Source of the DNA: CAYZBM01 sp964476705 | GTDB taxonomy: Bacteria; Pseudomonadota; Alphaproteobacteria; Rickettsiales; UBA6187 | Length of the DNA stretch: 9,544 bases | Assembly (NCBI GenBank): GCA_964476705.1 | Contig: CAYZBM010000072.1 | Coordinates: 1 to 9,544 of the forward strand | Direction: 5' to 3' | Part shown: piece by piece, positions 1-6,819 of the stretch | Layout of the letters: each line of letters begins with the position of its first letter | How positions within the stretch are numbered: position 1 is the stretch's first letter | Notes under the pieces: model-generated | Databases searched by the model: none | What the model was told of the DNA's origin: nothing | What the model saw: only the letters and a program-made list of their open reading frames with translations | Program-made: the position numbers and the translations under genes

Positions 1-19
1 ATGTTTTGTTCAGGATCCA
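1..19 (-). repeat. Dispersed hairpin repeat, copy A (partial, cut by window edge)
   Basis: The first 19 bases are identical to 9412-9430 and, reverse-complemented, match 6640-6657 with one difference inside the shared part. They form the outer arm of the first hairpin of the repeat described at 6640-6780, ending in the same GGATCC edge. Weaker similarity to copy C continues to about position 50 (shared aaatactata), though in such AT-rich DNA this extension is uncertain. The rest of the copy would lie left of the window. Orientation matches copy C and is opposite to copy B. Confidence 0.6.
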
Positions 20-129
20 TAATATAGGTCATTTCAATCATGAAATACTATAGAATTTTTTAGCACAAAAATATTATAAATTTATTAACTTATTTTTTAC
101 AAAAAAGCAAGAAGATGAATGTTAATATG

Positions 130-774
130 TTAAAGGTTAAAAACTTTCTTCAAAAAATCTAAACCGATTTTAATACCAGCCGGGTCTATACCATGACCAA
201 GATCAGGACGCGAATAACCTTGCACATCTACGTTATTTTTCTTTAAGGCATTAAGGGCTTCCGAAAAGGCAAAAAATGGGACTACTTGATCTTGCTCACC
301 ATGTAATAAACATATTGGTGGCCTTGAGACAATTTCGGTAGCTAAAAGTTCAGTACCAATGATAGCTCCTGAATAAGCAATAACTCCAGCTATTTTATTT
401 TTTCTGCGTAGCGCTACATTCATCGCTAACATTGCACCTTGTGAAAAACCTACCAAAACCAAATCTTTATCTAAAAGATTTAGCTCCTTTAGTTTGCTAT
501 CTATAAATTCATTTAATATAGGAGAAACATTTCTAATACCTTTAATTATCGCCTCACCTGACCTATCTTTAAGGCTAAACCATTGCAAGCCAAATGGCGC
601 CATATCGCAAGGAAAAGGAGCGTCTGGACAGCTAAAATAAGCATCTGGAAAAAGATCCGAAAAATAAGGAACCAACGAAAATAAATCGTCCCCATTGGCA
701 CCTAAGCCATGTAAAAAAATTACTAATTGTTTAGCCTTACCGGATCTTGGTTCTAAAAATGGACCTTTGAGCAT
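130..774 (-). CDS. Carboxylesterase/phospholipase of the alpha/beta-hydrolase fold
   Basis: This 214-residue protein belongs to the phospholipase/carboxylesterase (Abhydrolase_2, YpfH/EstB-like) family, small soluble serine hydrolases acting on short acyl esters, lysophospholipids or thioesters. The sequence shows an N-terminal oxyanion-region strand (VIFLHGLGANGDD, about 18-30), the nucleophile elbow GFSQG with Ser111, an acid at Asp162 in HGEQDQVVP, and the catalytic His194 in LGHG. The length is normal and the triad complete. There is no signal peptide or membrane segment, so it is probably cytosolic. The ATG start gives a natural N-terminus, but no clear ribosome site precedes it. It lies 90 bases downstream of rnpB on the same strand. 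The exact substrate cannot be read from the sequence; an acyl-protein thioesterase role is possible. Confidence 0.88.
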   Translation of the reverse strand: MLKGPFLEPRSGKAKQLVIFLHGLGANGDDLFSLVPYFSDLFPDAYFSCPDAPFPCDMAPFGLQWFSLKDRSGEAIIKGIRNVSPILNEFIDSKLKELNLLDKDLVLVGFSQGAMLAMNVALRRKNKIAGVIAYSGAIIGTELLATEIVSRPPICLLHGEQDQVVPFFAFSEALNALKKNNVDVQGYSRPDLGHGIDPAGIKIGLDFLKKVFNL

Positions 775-864
775 AATATTTACTGTTTTTAATTAGGAAG
801 TTTTTAAAATTGTAAATTGGAATTATCAATTGAGTCTTTTTGGTAATTTGGACCGTTGAAAATT

Positions 865-1250
865 GTTCTAAGCCAGATAATTATATAAGCCGGGTTCTGT
901 TTTTCAAGCAGTTATCTATCTAAAATATATGTTACCATATAATTATAAGCAGCCTACCCGGATAACACATGCGAAAAAACATGACAATTTCTTGTAGTTA
1001 TCCCTATTTGGCCTTGCTCCCAGTGGGGTTTACCTAAGCCGTTTATGTTACCATAAACGCGGTGCGCTCTTACCGCACCTTTTCACCCTTACCTAAAATA
1101 AATTAGGCGGTTATTTTCTGTGGCACTTTCCCTAGAGTCGCCTCTGGCGGTCGTTAACCGCCACTGTTTTTTCGTGGAGCCCGGACTTTCCTCTTAAATT
1201 TTAGATAAATCTAAAATAAAGCAACTGCTACAAACTATCTGACTTAGAAC
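865..1250 (-). ncRNA. rnpB: RNase P RNA, bacterial type A
   Basis: Catalytic RNA of RNase P, which trims the 5' leader of precursor tRNAs. On the minus strand it has the universal 5' P4 segment GAGGAAAGTCCGGGCTCC (1176-1193), the P11/P12 region with GGTGCGGTAAGAGCGCACC, the GGAGCAAGGCCAAATAGG segment, a GGGTAGGCTGC L15-like segment (about 950-960) that would contact the tRNA CCA end, and the 3' P4 strand ACAGAACCCGGCTTA (886-900). P1 can be drawn as 18 pairs, including two G·U wobbles, between 1233-1250 and 865-882, which sets the ends used here. Hairpins at about 1041-1059 and 927-940 are capped by GTAA loops, as expected for the GNRA loops of P14 and P18. The exact processed ends are approximate. 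It runs in the same direction as the amidase and the esterase. Confidence 0.95.
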
Positions 1251-1300
1251 GGCTGGCACCTTAAACTAAAATAGCCAATTATCCAAGTAATAATTGACAT

Positions 1301-1353
1301 AGTCGGTTGTGAAAAAGTGTTTTTTTATAAAAAACACTTTTTCACAACCGACT
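1301..1353. repeat. Perfect 53-bp palindrome (25-bp arms, 3-base loop)
   Basis: Bases 1301-1325 are the exact reverse complement of 1329-1353, separated by three bases. Each arm has a GC-containing outer part (AGTCGGTTGTG) and an A/T inner part. It lies 53 bases past the stop of the leftward amidase and 50 bases before the 5' end of rnpB. It could end the amidase transcript and insulate rnpB, since a very stable hairpin forms on either strand, but no T tract follows the stem as in an intrinsic terminator. The perfect arms also resemble two fused terminal inverted repeats, as in a minimal MITE or a collapsed insertion-sequence remnant. No clean target duplication is visible. It is unrelated in sequence to the 6640 repeat family. 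Confidence 0.9.
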
Positions 1354-1406
1354 TCATACATGAGAACAGCTTAACTAGCCTTCAACGCTAAAATTACCAA
1401 AAAGAA

Positions 1407-2141
1407 TCAATTTAATGAGAGTAAGGCATCAATGGTAGCCATAGCCCGACTATTCCAAAATGCATTCATATCATCTTGAATAAAATGTCTTTTAAAAGCA
1501 ACTATTGTATCTTCAGTTTTTTCACCATAATAACCATCTTTTTTTAAATGATAGCCATAATTACTGAGCTTTTCTTGAATATTTAATACCGAATCATTAT
1601 CATCACCAAAAACCGCTAGAACCTTTTCTGGATTTCTTACCCCTTCAACAATTGGCCAAGTTCCTACACCATTTTCAGCTAAAAATCGCCAATCAAATAA
1701 CTCTCCTGGATCTTTTTTACGTAAAGGCGCTACATCAGAATGGCCAATAATATTACGCTTCGGCACTTTATGTCTGGATAAAATATCTAAAGATAAAGCT
1801 AAAACTGCATCCATCTGAATTTGGGGGAATTTTTTATAACCAAATTCATGGCCAGGATTTACAATTTCAATACCAATGGAGTTCTCATTTAGAGCTGCTT
1901 TACCATTCCAGCAACTAATTCCGGCATGCCAAGCCTGCATTTCTTCGGCAACTAATCTGATAATTTCACCATTTTCTAATACCATATAATGAGCGCTAAC
2001 TTTAGCATTAACATCACAAAGCCGACTTAAAGCCTCCTCATGACTACGCATACCAGTATAATGATATATAATTGTATCTATTTCAATTCCTTTGGGCCTA
2101 TTATCACAATTAGCCGACTTTATATCTTTTATTTTAAGCAC
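1407..2141 (-). CDS. N-acetylmuramoyl-L-alanine amidase with peptidoglycan-binding domain (AmpD/AmiD-like)
   Basis: A 244-residue zinc amidase (Amidase_2 / PGRP-like fold) that cleaves the bond between N-acetylmuramic acid and L-alanine of the stem peptide. Residues about 20-155 form the catalytic domain, with zinc ligands His27 (YHYTG), His134 (IIGHSDV) and Asp144 (KKDPG), and the family signature NSIGIEIVNPG at 88-97. Residues about 184-240 form a PG_binding_1 domain (LNIQEKLSNYGY, DGYYGEKTEDTIVAFK). The start is GTG at 2139-2141, supported by a good ribosome site (AGAAGGG) about 7 bases upstream. No signal peptide or lipobox is visible, so it may act on recycled muropeptides in the cytosol or be exported in an unrecognised way. 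It follows the zeta-subunit gene by 55 bases on the same strand and could share its transcript. The palindrome at 1301-1353 lies downstream. Confidence 0.92.
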   Translation of the reverse strand: MLKIKDIKSANCDNRPKGIEIDTIIYHYTGMRSHEEALSRLCDVNAKVSAHYMVLENGEIIRLVAEEMQAWHAGISCWNGKAALNENSIGIEIVNPGHEFGYKKFPQIQMDAVLALSLDILSRHKVPKRNIIGHSDVAPLRKKDPGELFDWRFLAENGVGTWPIVEGVRNPEKVLAVFGDDNDSVLNIQEKLSNYGYHLKKDGYYGEKTEDTIVAFKRHFIQDDMNAFWNSRAMATIDALLSLN

Positions 2142-2196
2142 AAATTCACCCTTCTACCTGATAGATAATCATAATTATTTGTATAAAAGACTTAAA

Positions 2197-2517
2197 TTAA
2201 AGTCCCAATTCTTTTTTTGCCTGATTATATTTTAAGGAAAATTCTCTTTCTAGATCATTTTTACTAATTTTAACCTCAGCCTTTACAAAATCATTGTAAA
2301 TTTTATCGATAATCTCTTCATCAGAGGCGCCATCATCAATCGCTAAATATAAGATACCGTCAATATATTTATGAACACCATTTTTATCAAAGCCCAAAAG
2401 CTCCGCCGCCCAATTAGCTATAATCTTATTTCTTTTTGCTTTTACTTTAAATTCTGCTTCTTGATCTTTAGCAAATTTATTCTCAAAAGCATCTTCTCTT
2501 TTCTCAAATATACTCAT
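2197..2517 (-). CDS. F1FO-ATPase inhibitor zeta subunit (DUF1476 family)
   Basis: This 106-residue protein matches the alphaproteobacterial DUF1476/zeta family, first characterised in Paracoccus denitrificans, where zeta binds F1 and blocks ATP hydrolysis. The hallmark N-terminal half is clear: FEKREDAFENKFAKD (4-18) followed by the basic stretch KVKAKRNKIIANWAAELLG (24-42). The rest is acidic and helical, fitting the family's four-helix bundle, and the length is typical. The ATG start has AGGG about 8 bases upstream. The gene is divergent from purC, a neighbourhood seen in many alphaproteobacteria. In the family the N-terminal segment carries the inhibition and is reported to lose activity in some strictly intracellular species, so binding without inhibition is possible here. 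It acts in the cytoplasm at the membrane ATP synthase. Confidence 0.87.
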   Translation of the reverse strand: MSIFEKREDAFENKFAKDQEAEFKVKAKRNKIIANWAAELLGFDKNGVHKYIDGILYLAIDDGASDEEIIDKIYNDFVKAEVKISKNDLEREFSLKYNQAKKELGL

Positions 2518-2567
2518 AAAAAACCCTAAATTTTTGTTTATTTTAAATAAAATTGCCTAAAATTAGC

Positions 2568-2595
2568 TTGAAACAGTATAATATAGCATTATATT
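2568..2595 (+). promoter_or_regulatory. Candidate sigma-70-type promoter for the pur operon
   Basis: TTGAAA at 2568-2573 and TATATT at 2590-2595 are spaced by 16 bases, each one base from consensus, about 55 bases before the purC start codon. The spacer is AT-rich, so chance matches are expected. It overlaps the candidate promoter on the other strand. Confidence 0.35.
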
Positions 2596-2605
2596 GGTTT
2601 GTAAA
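2578..2605 (-). promoter_or_regulatory. Candidate sigma-70-type promoter for the zeta-subunit gene
   Basis: On the minus strand TTTACA (2600-2605) and TATTAT (2578-2583) are spaced by 16 bases, about 60 bases upstream of the zeta-subunit ATG. It overlaps the purC promoter candidate almost completely, so the two could not be occupied by polymerase together if both are real. Confidence 0.33.
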
Positions 2606-2650
2606 ATATTTATAATATTAAATTCTTAAACTCTAAAAAAACTAGTTAAG

Positions 2651-3418
2651 ATGTCCACAAAACGCAGAAAACAACTATATGAAGGCAAAGCCAAAGTAAT
2701 GTTCGAAGGGCCTGAGCCTGGGACATTGATTCAATATTTTAAAGATGATGCTACCGCTTATAACAACCAAAAACGCGGTGTTATCTTTGGTAAAGGGGTT
2801 TTAAACAACCGGATTAGCGAGTTTATAATGACTCACCTTAATCATGTTGGTATACCTACGCACTTTATTAAAAGCCTTAATATGCGCGAGCAATTAGTTC
2901 GTAAAGTACAAATTATTCCTCTGGAAGTTATAGTCCGTAATGTTGCCGCCGGTAGCTTATGCACTAGATTAGGCCTTAAAGAGGGAGATATCTTACCCAA
3001 ACCAGTAATTGAATTTTGTTACAAAAAAGATGAACTGGGCGATCCACTAGTTAGCGAAGAACATATTAGTTCTTTTGGTTGGGCAGAACCTATCGAGATT
3101 GAAGAAATCAAAATTCTCTCTACACGCATAAATGACTTTTTAAGCGGAATGTTTATTGGGGCAGGAATTAGACTAATTGATTTTAAAATTGAGTTTGGCC
3201 GTATTATGCATTCAGAATATACCGAACTGGTTTTAGCTGACGAAATAAGTCCTGATTCTTGTAGATTATGGGATAGCAAGACCAATAAAAAATTGGATAA
3301 AGATATTTTTAGACGTGACTTAGGTGACCTAACCGCAGCCTATATGGAAGTGGCTAAAAGACTAGGAATCGTTATCGATCCAAAATTTAGTAAATCAAGA
3401 ACTTCAAAAAAGAAATAA
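2651..3418 (+). CDS. purC: Phosphoribosylaminoimidazole-succinocarboxamide synthase (SAICAR synthetase)
   Basis: PurC joins CAIR with aspartate using ATP to form SAICAR in de novo purine synthesis. The 255-residue protein shows the N-terminal ATP-binding motif LYEGKAKVMFE (9-19), KRGVIFGKGVLNNRIS (41-56), the signature PLEVIVRNVAAGSL (90-103), LIDFKIEFGR (175-184) and the C-terminal signature ADEISPDSCRLWD (196-208). Length and motif order are those of the stand-alone bacterial enzyme, and nothing is missing. The ATG at 2651 is the natural start; there is no strong ribosome site. A Lys/Ser-rich tail (KFSKSRTSKKK) ends the protein. It is first gene of a tight cluster, with the stop only 5 bases before purS. 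Cytosolic. Confidence 0.97.
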   Translation: MSTKRRKQLYEGKAKVMFEGPEPGTLIQYFKDDATAYNNQKRGVIFGKGVLNNRISEFIMTHLNHVGIPTHFIKSLNMREQLVRKVQIIPLEVIVRNVAAGSLCTRLGLKEGDILPKPVIEFCYKKDELGDPLVSEEHISSFGWAEPIEIEEIKILSTRINDFLSGMFIGAGIRLIDFKIEFGRIMHSEYTELVLADEISPDSCRLWDSKTNKKLDKDIFRRDLGDLTAAYMEVAKRLGIVIDPKFSKSRTSKKK

Positions 3419-3423
3419 TTATC

Positions 3424-3669
3424 ATGAAAGCAAAAATTTATATTACTTTAAAAGATGGGGTTTTAGACCCTCAAGGACAAGCAAGTTTAAACGCGCTTAA
3501 ACATCTTAATTTTAATAAAGCTGAGTCAGTACGCCAAGGAAAATTTATCGAACTAACCTTAGCTGAAAAAGATAAAGATAAAGCCGCAAAAATGGTTACA
3601 GAAATGTGCGAGCAGTTACTTGCAAATACTGTAATTGAAAATTACCGTTTTGATTTAATTCCAGCTTAA
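3424..3669 (+). CDS. purS: Phosphoribosylformylglycinamidine synthase subunit PurS
   Basis: PurS is the small bridging subunit of the three-part FGAM synthase (PurS-PurQ-PurL), thought to help channel ammonia from PurQ to PurL. The 81-residue length is typical. Recognisable features are the opening strand KAKIYITLKDGVLDPQGQA (2-20), the middle segment VRQGKFIELTL (37-47) and the closing ENYRFDLIPA (72-81). It starts 5 bases after the purC stop without an evident ribosome site, so translational coupling is likely. It is followed 17 bases later by purQ. The presence of PurS agrees with the short PurL encoded downstream, which lacks the fused PurS-like and glutaminase domains of the large gammaproteobacterial enzyme. 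Confidence 0.96.
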   Translation: MKAKIYITLKDGVLDPQGQASLNALKHLNFNKAESVRQGKFIELTLAEKDKDKAAKMVTEMCEQLLANTVIENYRFDLIPA

Positions 3670-3686
3670 GCATAGTAATAATAAAT

Positions 3687-4385
3687 ATGACAAAAATAAA
3701 AGCAGCAGTGATTGTTTTTCCTGGTTCTAATTGCGACAGGGACATGATCACAACTATCGAAAAATTAAGTGGCAACAAACCTTATGCCGTATGGCATCAA
3801 GATACTAGCCTACCAGATAATTTAGATTTAATTGTTCTACCTGGTGGATTTTCATATGGGGACTATTTACGCAGTGGTGCTATAGCAGCTAGAAGTCCAA
3901 TCATGACCGAAGTTATTAAAGCTGCCAAAAAAGATGTCTATATTTTAGGTATATGTAATGGCTTTCAAATCTTAACTGAAGCCGGCTTACTTCCTGGAAC
4001 TTTAATGCGAAATAAATATTTAAAATTTATTGGTAAAGACGTAAATTTAAGAATAGCCAACAGCACTTCAGATTTTACCAAAAATTATGCTAAAAATGAG
4101 AATATAACGCTACCTATTGCTCATCATGATGGTAATTATTATATTGATAATAATGGCTTAAAGGAACTAGAAGATAATAACCAAGTAGCCTTCAGATACA
4201 CTGATGAATCAGGCAATACAACAATAGATGCCAATCCTAATGGCGCATTAAATAATATAGCTGGCGTATTTAATAAAAATTATAAAATATTAGGTATGAT
4301 GCCACATCCAGAAAGATCTTGCGATCCAAAAACTGGCGGCATTGATGGCATTAAATTATTTAAAACAATTCTCAAATTATCTTAA
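3687..4385 (+). CDS. purQ: Phosphoribosylformylglycinamidine synthase, glutaminase subunit PurQ
   Basis: PurQ is the class I glutamine amidotransferase subunit that releases ammonia from glutamine for FGAM synthesis by PurL. The 232-residue protein starts with AAVIVFPGSNCDRD (6-19), continues with the oxyanion region LPGGFSYGDYLRSGAIA (51-67), has the nucleophile elbow LGICNGFQIL with Cys90, and ends with the His207-x-Glu209 dyad in MMPHPERSCD. All triad residues are present. In its place between PurS and PurL it completes the complex. No ribosome-binding site is obvious before the ATG, as with its operon neighbours. The stop lies 13 bases before purL. Cytosolic. Confidence 0.97.
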   Translation: MTKIKAAVIVFPGSNCDRDMITTIEKLSGNKPYAVWHQDTSLPDNLDLIVLPGGFSYGDYLRSGAIAARSPIMTEVIKAAKKDVYILGICNGFQILTEAGLLPGTLMRNKYLKFIGKDVNLRIANSTSDFTKNYAKNENITLPIAHHDGNYYIDNNGLKELEDNNQVAFRYTDESGNTTIDANPNGALNNIAGVFNKNYKILGMMPHPERSCDPKTGGIDGIKLFKTILKLS

Positions 4386-4398
4386 AGTATTATAAATC

Positions 4399-6615
4399 AT
4401 GAACATAAATAGCCCAAAAGACCCACAAGCAAATAATGACAAAGAAAAACTAGCCTTAAGTCATGGCCTGTCAAAAGACGAATATAAAAAAATACTAGAT
4501 ATATTAAAACGTGAACCAAATTTAGTTGAGCTAGGAATCTTTTCAGTTATGTGGAGCGAACATTGCTCTTATAAAACTACCAGAATTCACTTAAGTAAAT
4601 TACCAACTAAAGCCCCATGGGTTATCTGTGGACCTGGTGAGAATGCTGGAATTATTGATATTGGAGATGATCAAGCTATTGTTTTTAAAATGGAAAGTCA
4701 TAATCACCCTTCTTATATAGAGCCTTTTCAGGGAGCCGCAACTGGTGTTGGCGGAATTATGCGCGATGTTTTTACTATGGGCGCTAGACCTATTTGTAAT
4801 TTAAATGCCTTACGCTTTGGTGATTTTAATCATAAAAAAACTAAACATTTATTATCTGGTGTCGTTGCTGGAATTAGTAGTTATGGCAATTGTATGGGAG
4901 TGCCAACAGTTGCTGGCGAATGTACTTTTCATGAAGCTTATAATGGCAATATTTTAGTTAATGCTATGACTGTAGGCTTAGTTGATAAAAATAATATTTT
5001 TTATTCAGCAGCTTCAAATATTGGCAGCCCAGTTATTTATGTTGGCGCAAAAACTGGTCGTGATGGAATTCATGGTGCAACTATGGCTTCTGCCGAATTT
5101 GATGATAAATCTGGCGAAAAAAGACCAACGGTTCAAGTTGGCGATCCTTTTACCGAAAAAAGATTACTTGAAGCTTGCCTAGAGTTAATGGCAACCGATT
5201 CTATTCTTTCAATCCAAGATATGGGAGCGGCAGGACTCACCTGCTCTTCTTTAGAAATGGCCGATAAAGGTGGTACTGGTATTGAAATGATTTTAGATAA
5301 AGTACCAGTCAGAGAAGAAAAAATGCAACCTTACGAAATTATGCTTTCGGAGAGCCAAGAAAGAATGTTAATGGTTATTAAGCCAGAAAAACAAGATGAA
5401 GCTAAAAAAATATTTGATAAATGGGAAATTGATTTCGCCCATATTGGAACTATCACCAATACTGGCAGAATGATCCTTAAATTTAACAATGAAATAGTTG
5501 CCGATTTACCAGTTGCACCATTATCACAAATGGCTCCTATTTATGATCGTCCTCATACTAAAACTCCTAAAAGAACTGAAATTTCTTTTGACTCGATTAA
5601 AAGTAAATTATCTATAAGTGAAATTTTATTAAAATTAATTTCTTGCCCAGATCTTAGCAGTAAAGCTTGGATCTACGAACAATATGATCGGCAAGTAATG
5701 AATGATTCTTTAGGTAAAACTGGTGGCGATGCTGCTGTAGTTAGAATTCATAATAGCAACAAAGCTATTGCGGTTACTTCCGATTGTACCCCACGTTATT
5801 GTTTTGCTGATCCTTTTATGGGTGGCAAACAAGCAGTTGCTGAATCCTACCGTAATATATCCGCAACCGGTGCTAGACCACTTAGTATTACCAATTGTTT
5901 AAATTTTGCAAGTCCCGAAAAACCAGAAATAATGGGGCAGCTTGTCGGCTGTATTGAAGGCATCAGTGAAGCCTGTAAAGTTCTTGATTACCCAGTAGTT
6001 TCTGGAAATGTTTCTTTATATAATGAAACTAGCGGAAAATCTATACTACCTACGCCAAATATTGGCGGAGTTGGTTTACTTGACAATATAGATAATTATA
6101 TGGACGCAGCTTTTAAAGAAAATGGTGATGAAATTTTTGTTATTGGCGAAACTAAAGGTCACTTAGGTTCATCTATTTATTTAAGAGAAATTGAAAATAA
6201 AGAAGAAGGATCAGCACCAGATGTTGACTTAAATACCGAAAAAAAACATGGTGAATTTGTACAGCTACTTACTAAGAGCCATTTAATTAATTCTTGTCAT
6301 GATATAGCTGATGGTGGCTTAGGAATAGCAATTACCGAAATGGCCTTACTTGGGAAAATCGGCGCTGAAATAAATATAGATACAAAACTACCACTAATTG
6401 CCTATTTATTTGGTGAAGATCAAGCTAGATATATTATAACCGCTAATAGCAAAAATACTAAAGAAATACTTGCACTTAGCCATAATAATAAAATGCCAAT
6501 TGAAAAAATTGGCAAAGTTTATGGTAACAAAATAATTATAAATAATGAAGAAATAGAATTGCTAGACTTAAAAAAAGCTCATAGTTCTACTTTACCAAAT
6601 ATGATGAATGGGTAA
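4399..6615 (+). CDS. purL: Phosphoribosylformylglycinamidine synthase, synthetase subunit PurL (small form)
   Basis: PurL converts FGAR to FGAM using ATP and ammonia supplied by PurQ. At 738 residues it is the small form that needs PurS and PurQ. Visible motifs are WSEHCSYK with His55, the ATP/metal region FKMESHNHPS (96-105) with His101 and His103, GAATGVGGIMRD (112-123), a central SIQDMGAAGL, then the second pseudo-repeated half with GDAAVVR, VVSGNVSLYNET, and SCHDIADGGLGIAITEMAL near the C-terminus. No frameshift or truncation is seen. It is the last gene of the pur cluster. In many alphaproteobacteria bolA and grxD follow purL; here a repeat element (copy B) begins 24 bases after the stop and gdhA follows instead. 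Confidence 0.97.
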   Translation: MNINSPKDPQANNDKEKLALSHGLSKDEYKKILDILKREPNLVELGIFSVMWSEHCSYKTTRIHLSKLPTKAPWVICGPGENAGIIDIGDDQAIVFKMESHNHPSYIEPFQGAATGVGGIMRDVFTMGARPICNLNALRFGDFNHKKTKHLLSGVVAGISSYGNCMGVPTVAGECTFHEAYNGNILVNAMTVGLVDKNNIFYSAASNIGSPVIYVGAKTGRDGIHGATMASAEFDDKSGEKRPTVQVGDPFTEKRLLEACLELMATDSILSIQDMGAAGLTCSSLEMADKGGTGIEMILDKVPVREEKMQPYEIMLSESQERMLMVIKPEKQDEAKKIFDKWEIDFAHIGTITNTGRMILKFNNEIVADLPVAPLSQMAPIYDRPHTKTPKRTEISFDSIKSKLSISEILLKLISCPDLSSKAWIYEQYDRQVMNDSLGKTGGDAAVVRIHNSNKAIAVTSDCTPRYCFADPFMGGKQAVAESYRNISATGARPLSITNCLNFASPEKPEIMGQLVGCIEGISEACKVLDYPVVSGNVSLYNETSGKSILPTPNIGGVGLLDNIDNYMDAAFKENGDEIFVIGETKGHLGSSIYLREIENKEEGSAPDVDLNTEKKHGEFVQLLTKSHLINSCHDIADGGLGIAITEMALLGKIGAEINIDTKLPLIAYLFGEDQARYIITANSKNTKEILALSHNNKMPIEKIGKVYGNKIIINNEEIELLDLKKAHSSTLPNMMNG

Positions 6616-6639
6616 ATTGTAAAAATTATCTATTTAAAT

Positions 6640-6780
6640 GGATCCTGAATAAAACATAAATTTGTTATAATAGATATGTTTTTCCAGGATATGTAGCATC
6701 ATAGTAATGATTTATTAGCAAATCAGCGATTTACTATATAAATAAAATAGAAAATCATTACTTGATCTACTATACTTAAA
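6640..6780 (+). repeat. Dispersed two-hairpin repeat, copy B
   Basis: This segment between purL and gdhA matches, in inverted orientation, about 9310-9429, and in part 1-19. It begins with GGATCCTGAA and ends about CTACTATACTTA. The first hairpin has arms 6642-6658 and 6675-6690 (ATCCTG against CAGGAT, then AAAACATA against TATGTTTT). It is followed by the conserved block CAGGATATGTAGCAT. The second hairpin has perfect 11-bp arms 6703-6713 and 6752-6762 and a 38-base AT-rich loop. No reading frame is evident, so it is not an insertion sequence in itself. It could be a MITE-like or REP-like element, or a small structured RNA. Its right end is 40 bases before the gdhA start, so it may supply regulatory sequence to that gene. 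Confidence 0.8.
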
Positions 6781-6819
6781 TTAAACCTAAACCTAAACTT
6801 TAAAAAAGATTATTTGAAT

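Noticed and set aside
1301..1353. Ordinary Rho-independent terminator
   Set aside because: The stem is perfect for 25 pairs and its T and A runs fall around the loop, not after the stem, so it does not fit the usual stem plus T-tract form. A terminator-like role stays possible.
3019..3285. Open frame antisense to purC
   Set aside because: It lies wholly inside purC, whose family motifs are clear, and its translation resembles no family I know. The short frames at 3596-3778, 4982-5182 and 8647-8934 were dropped for the same reason.
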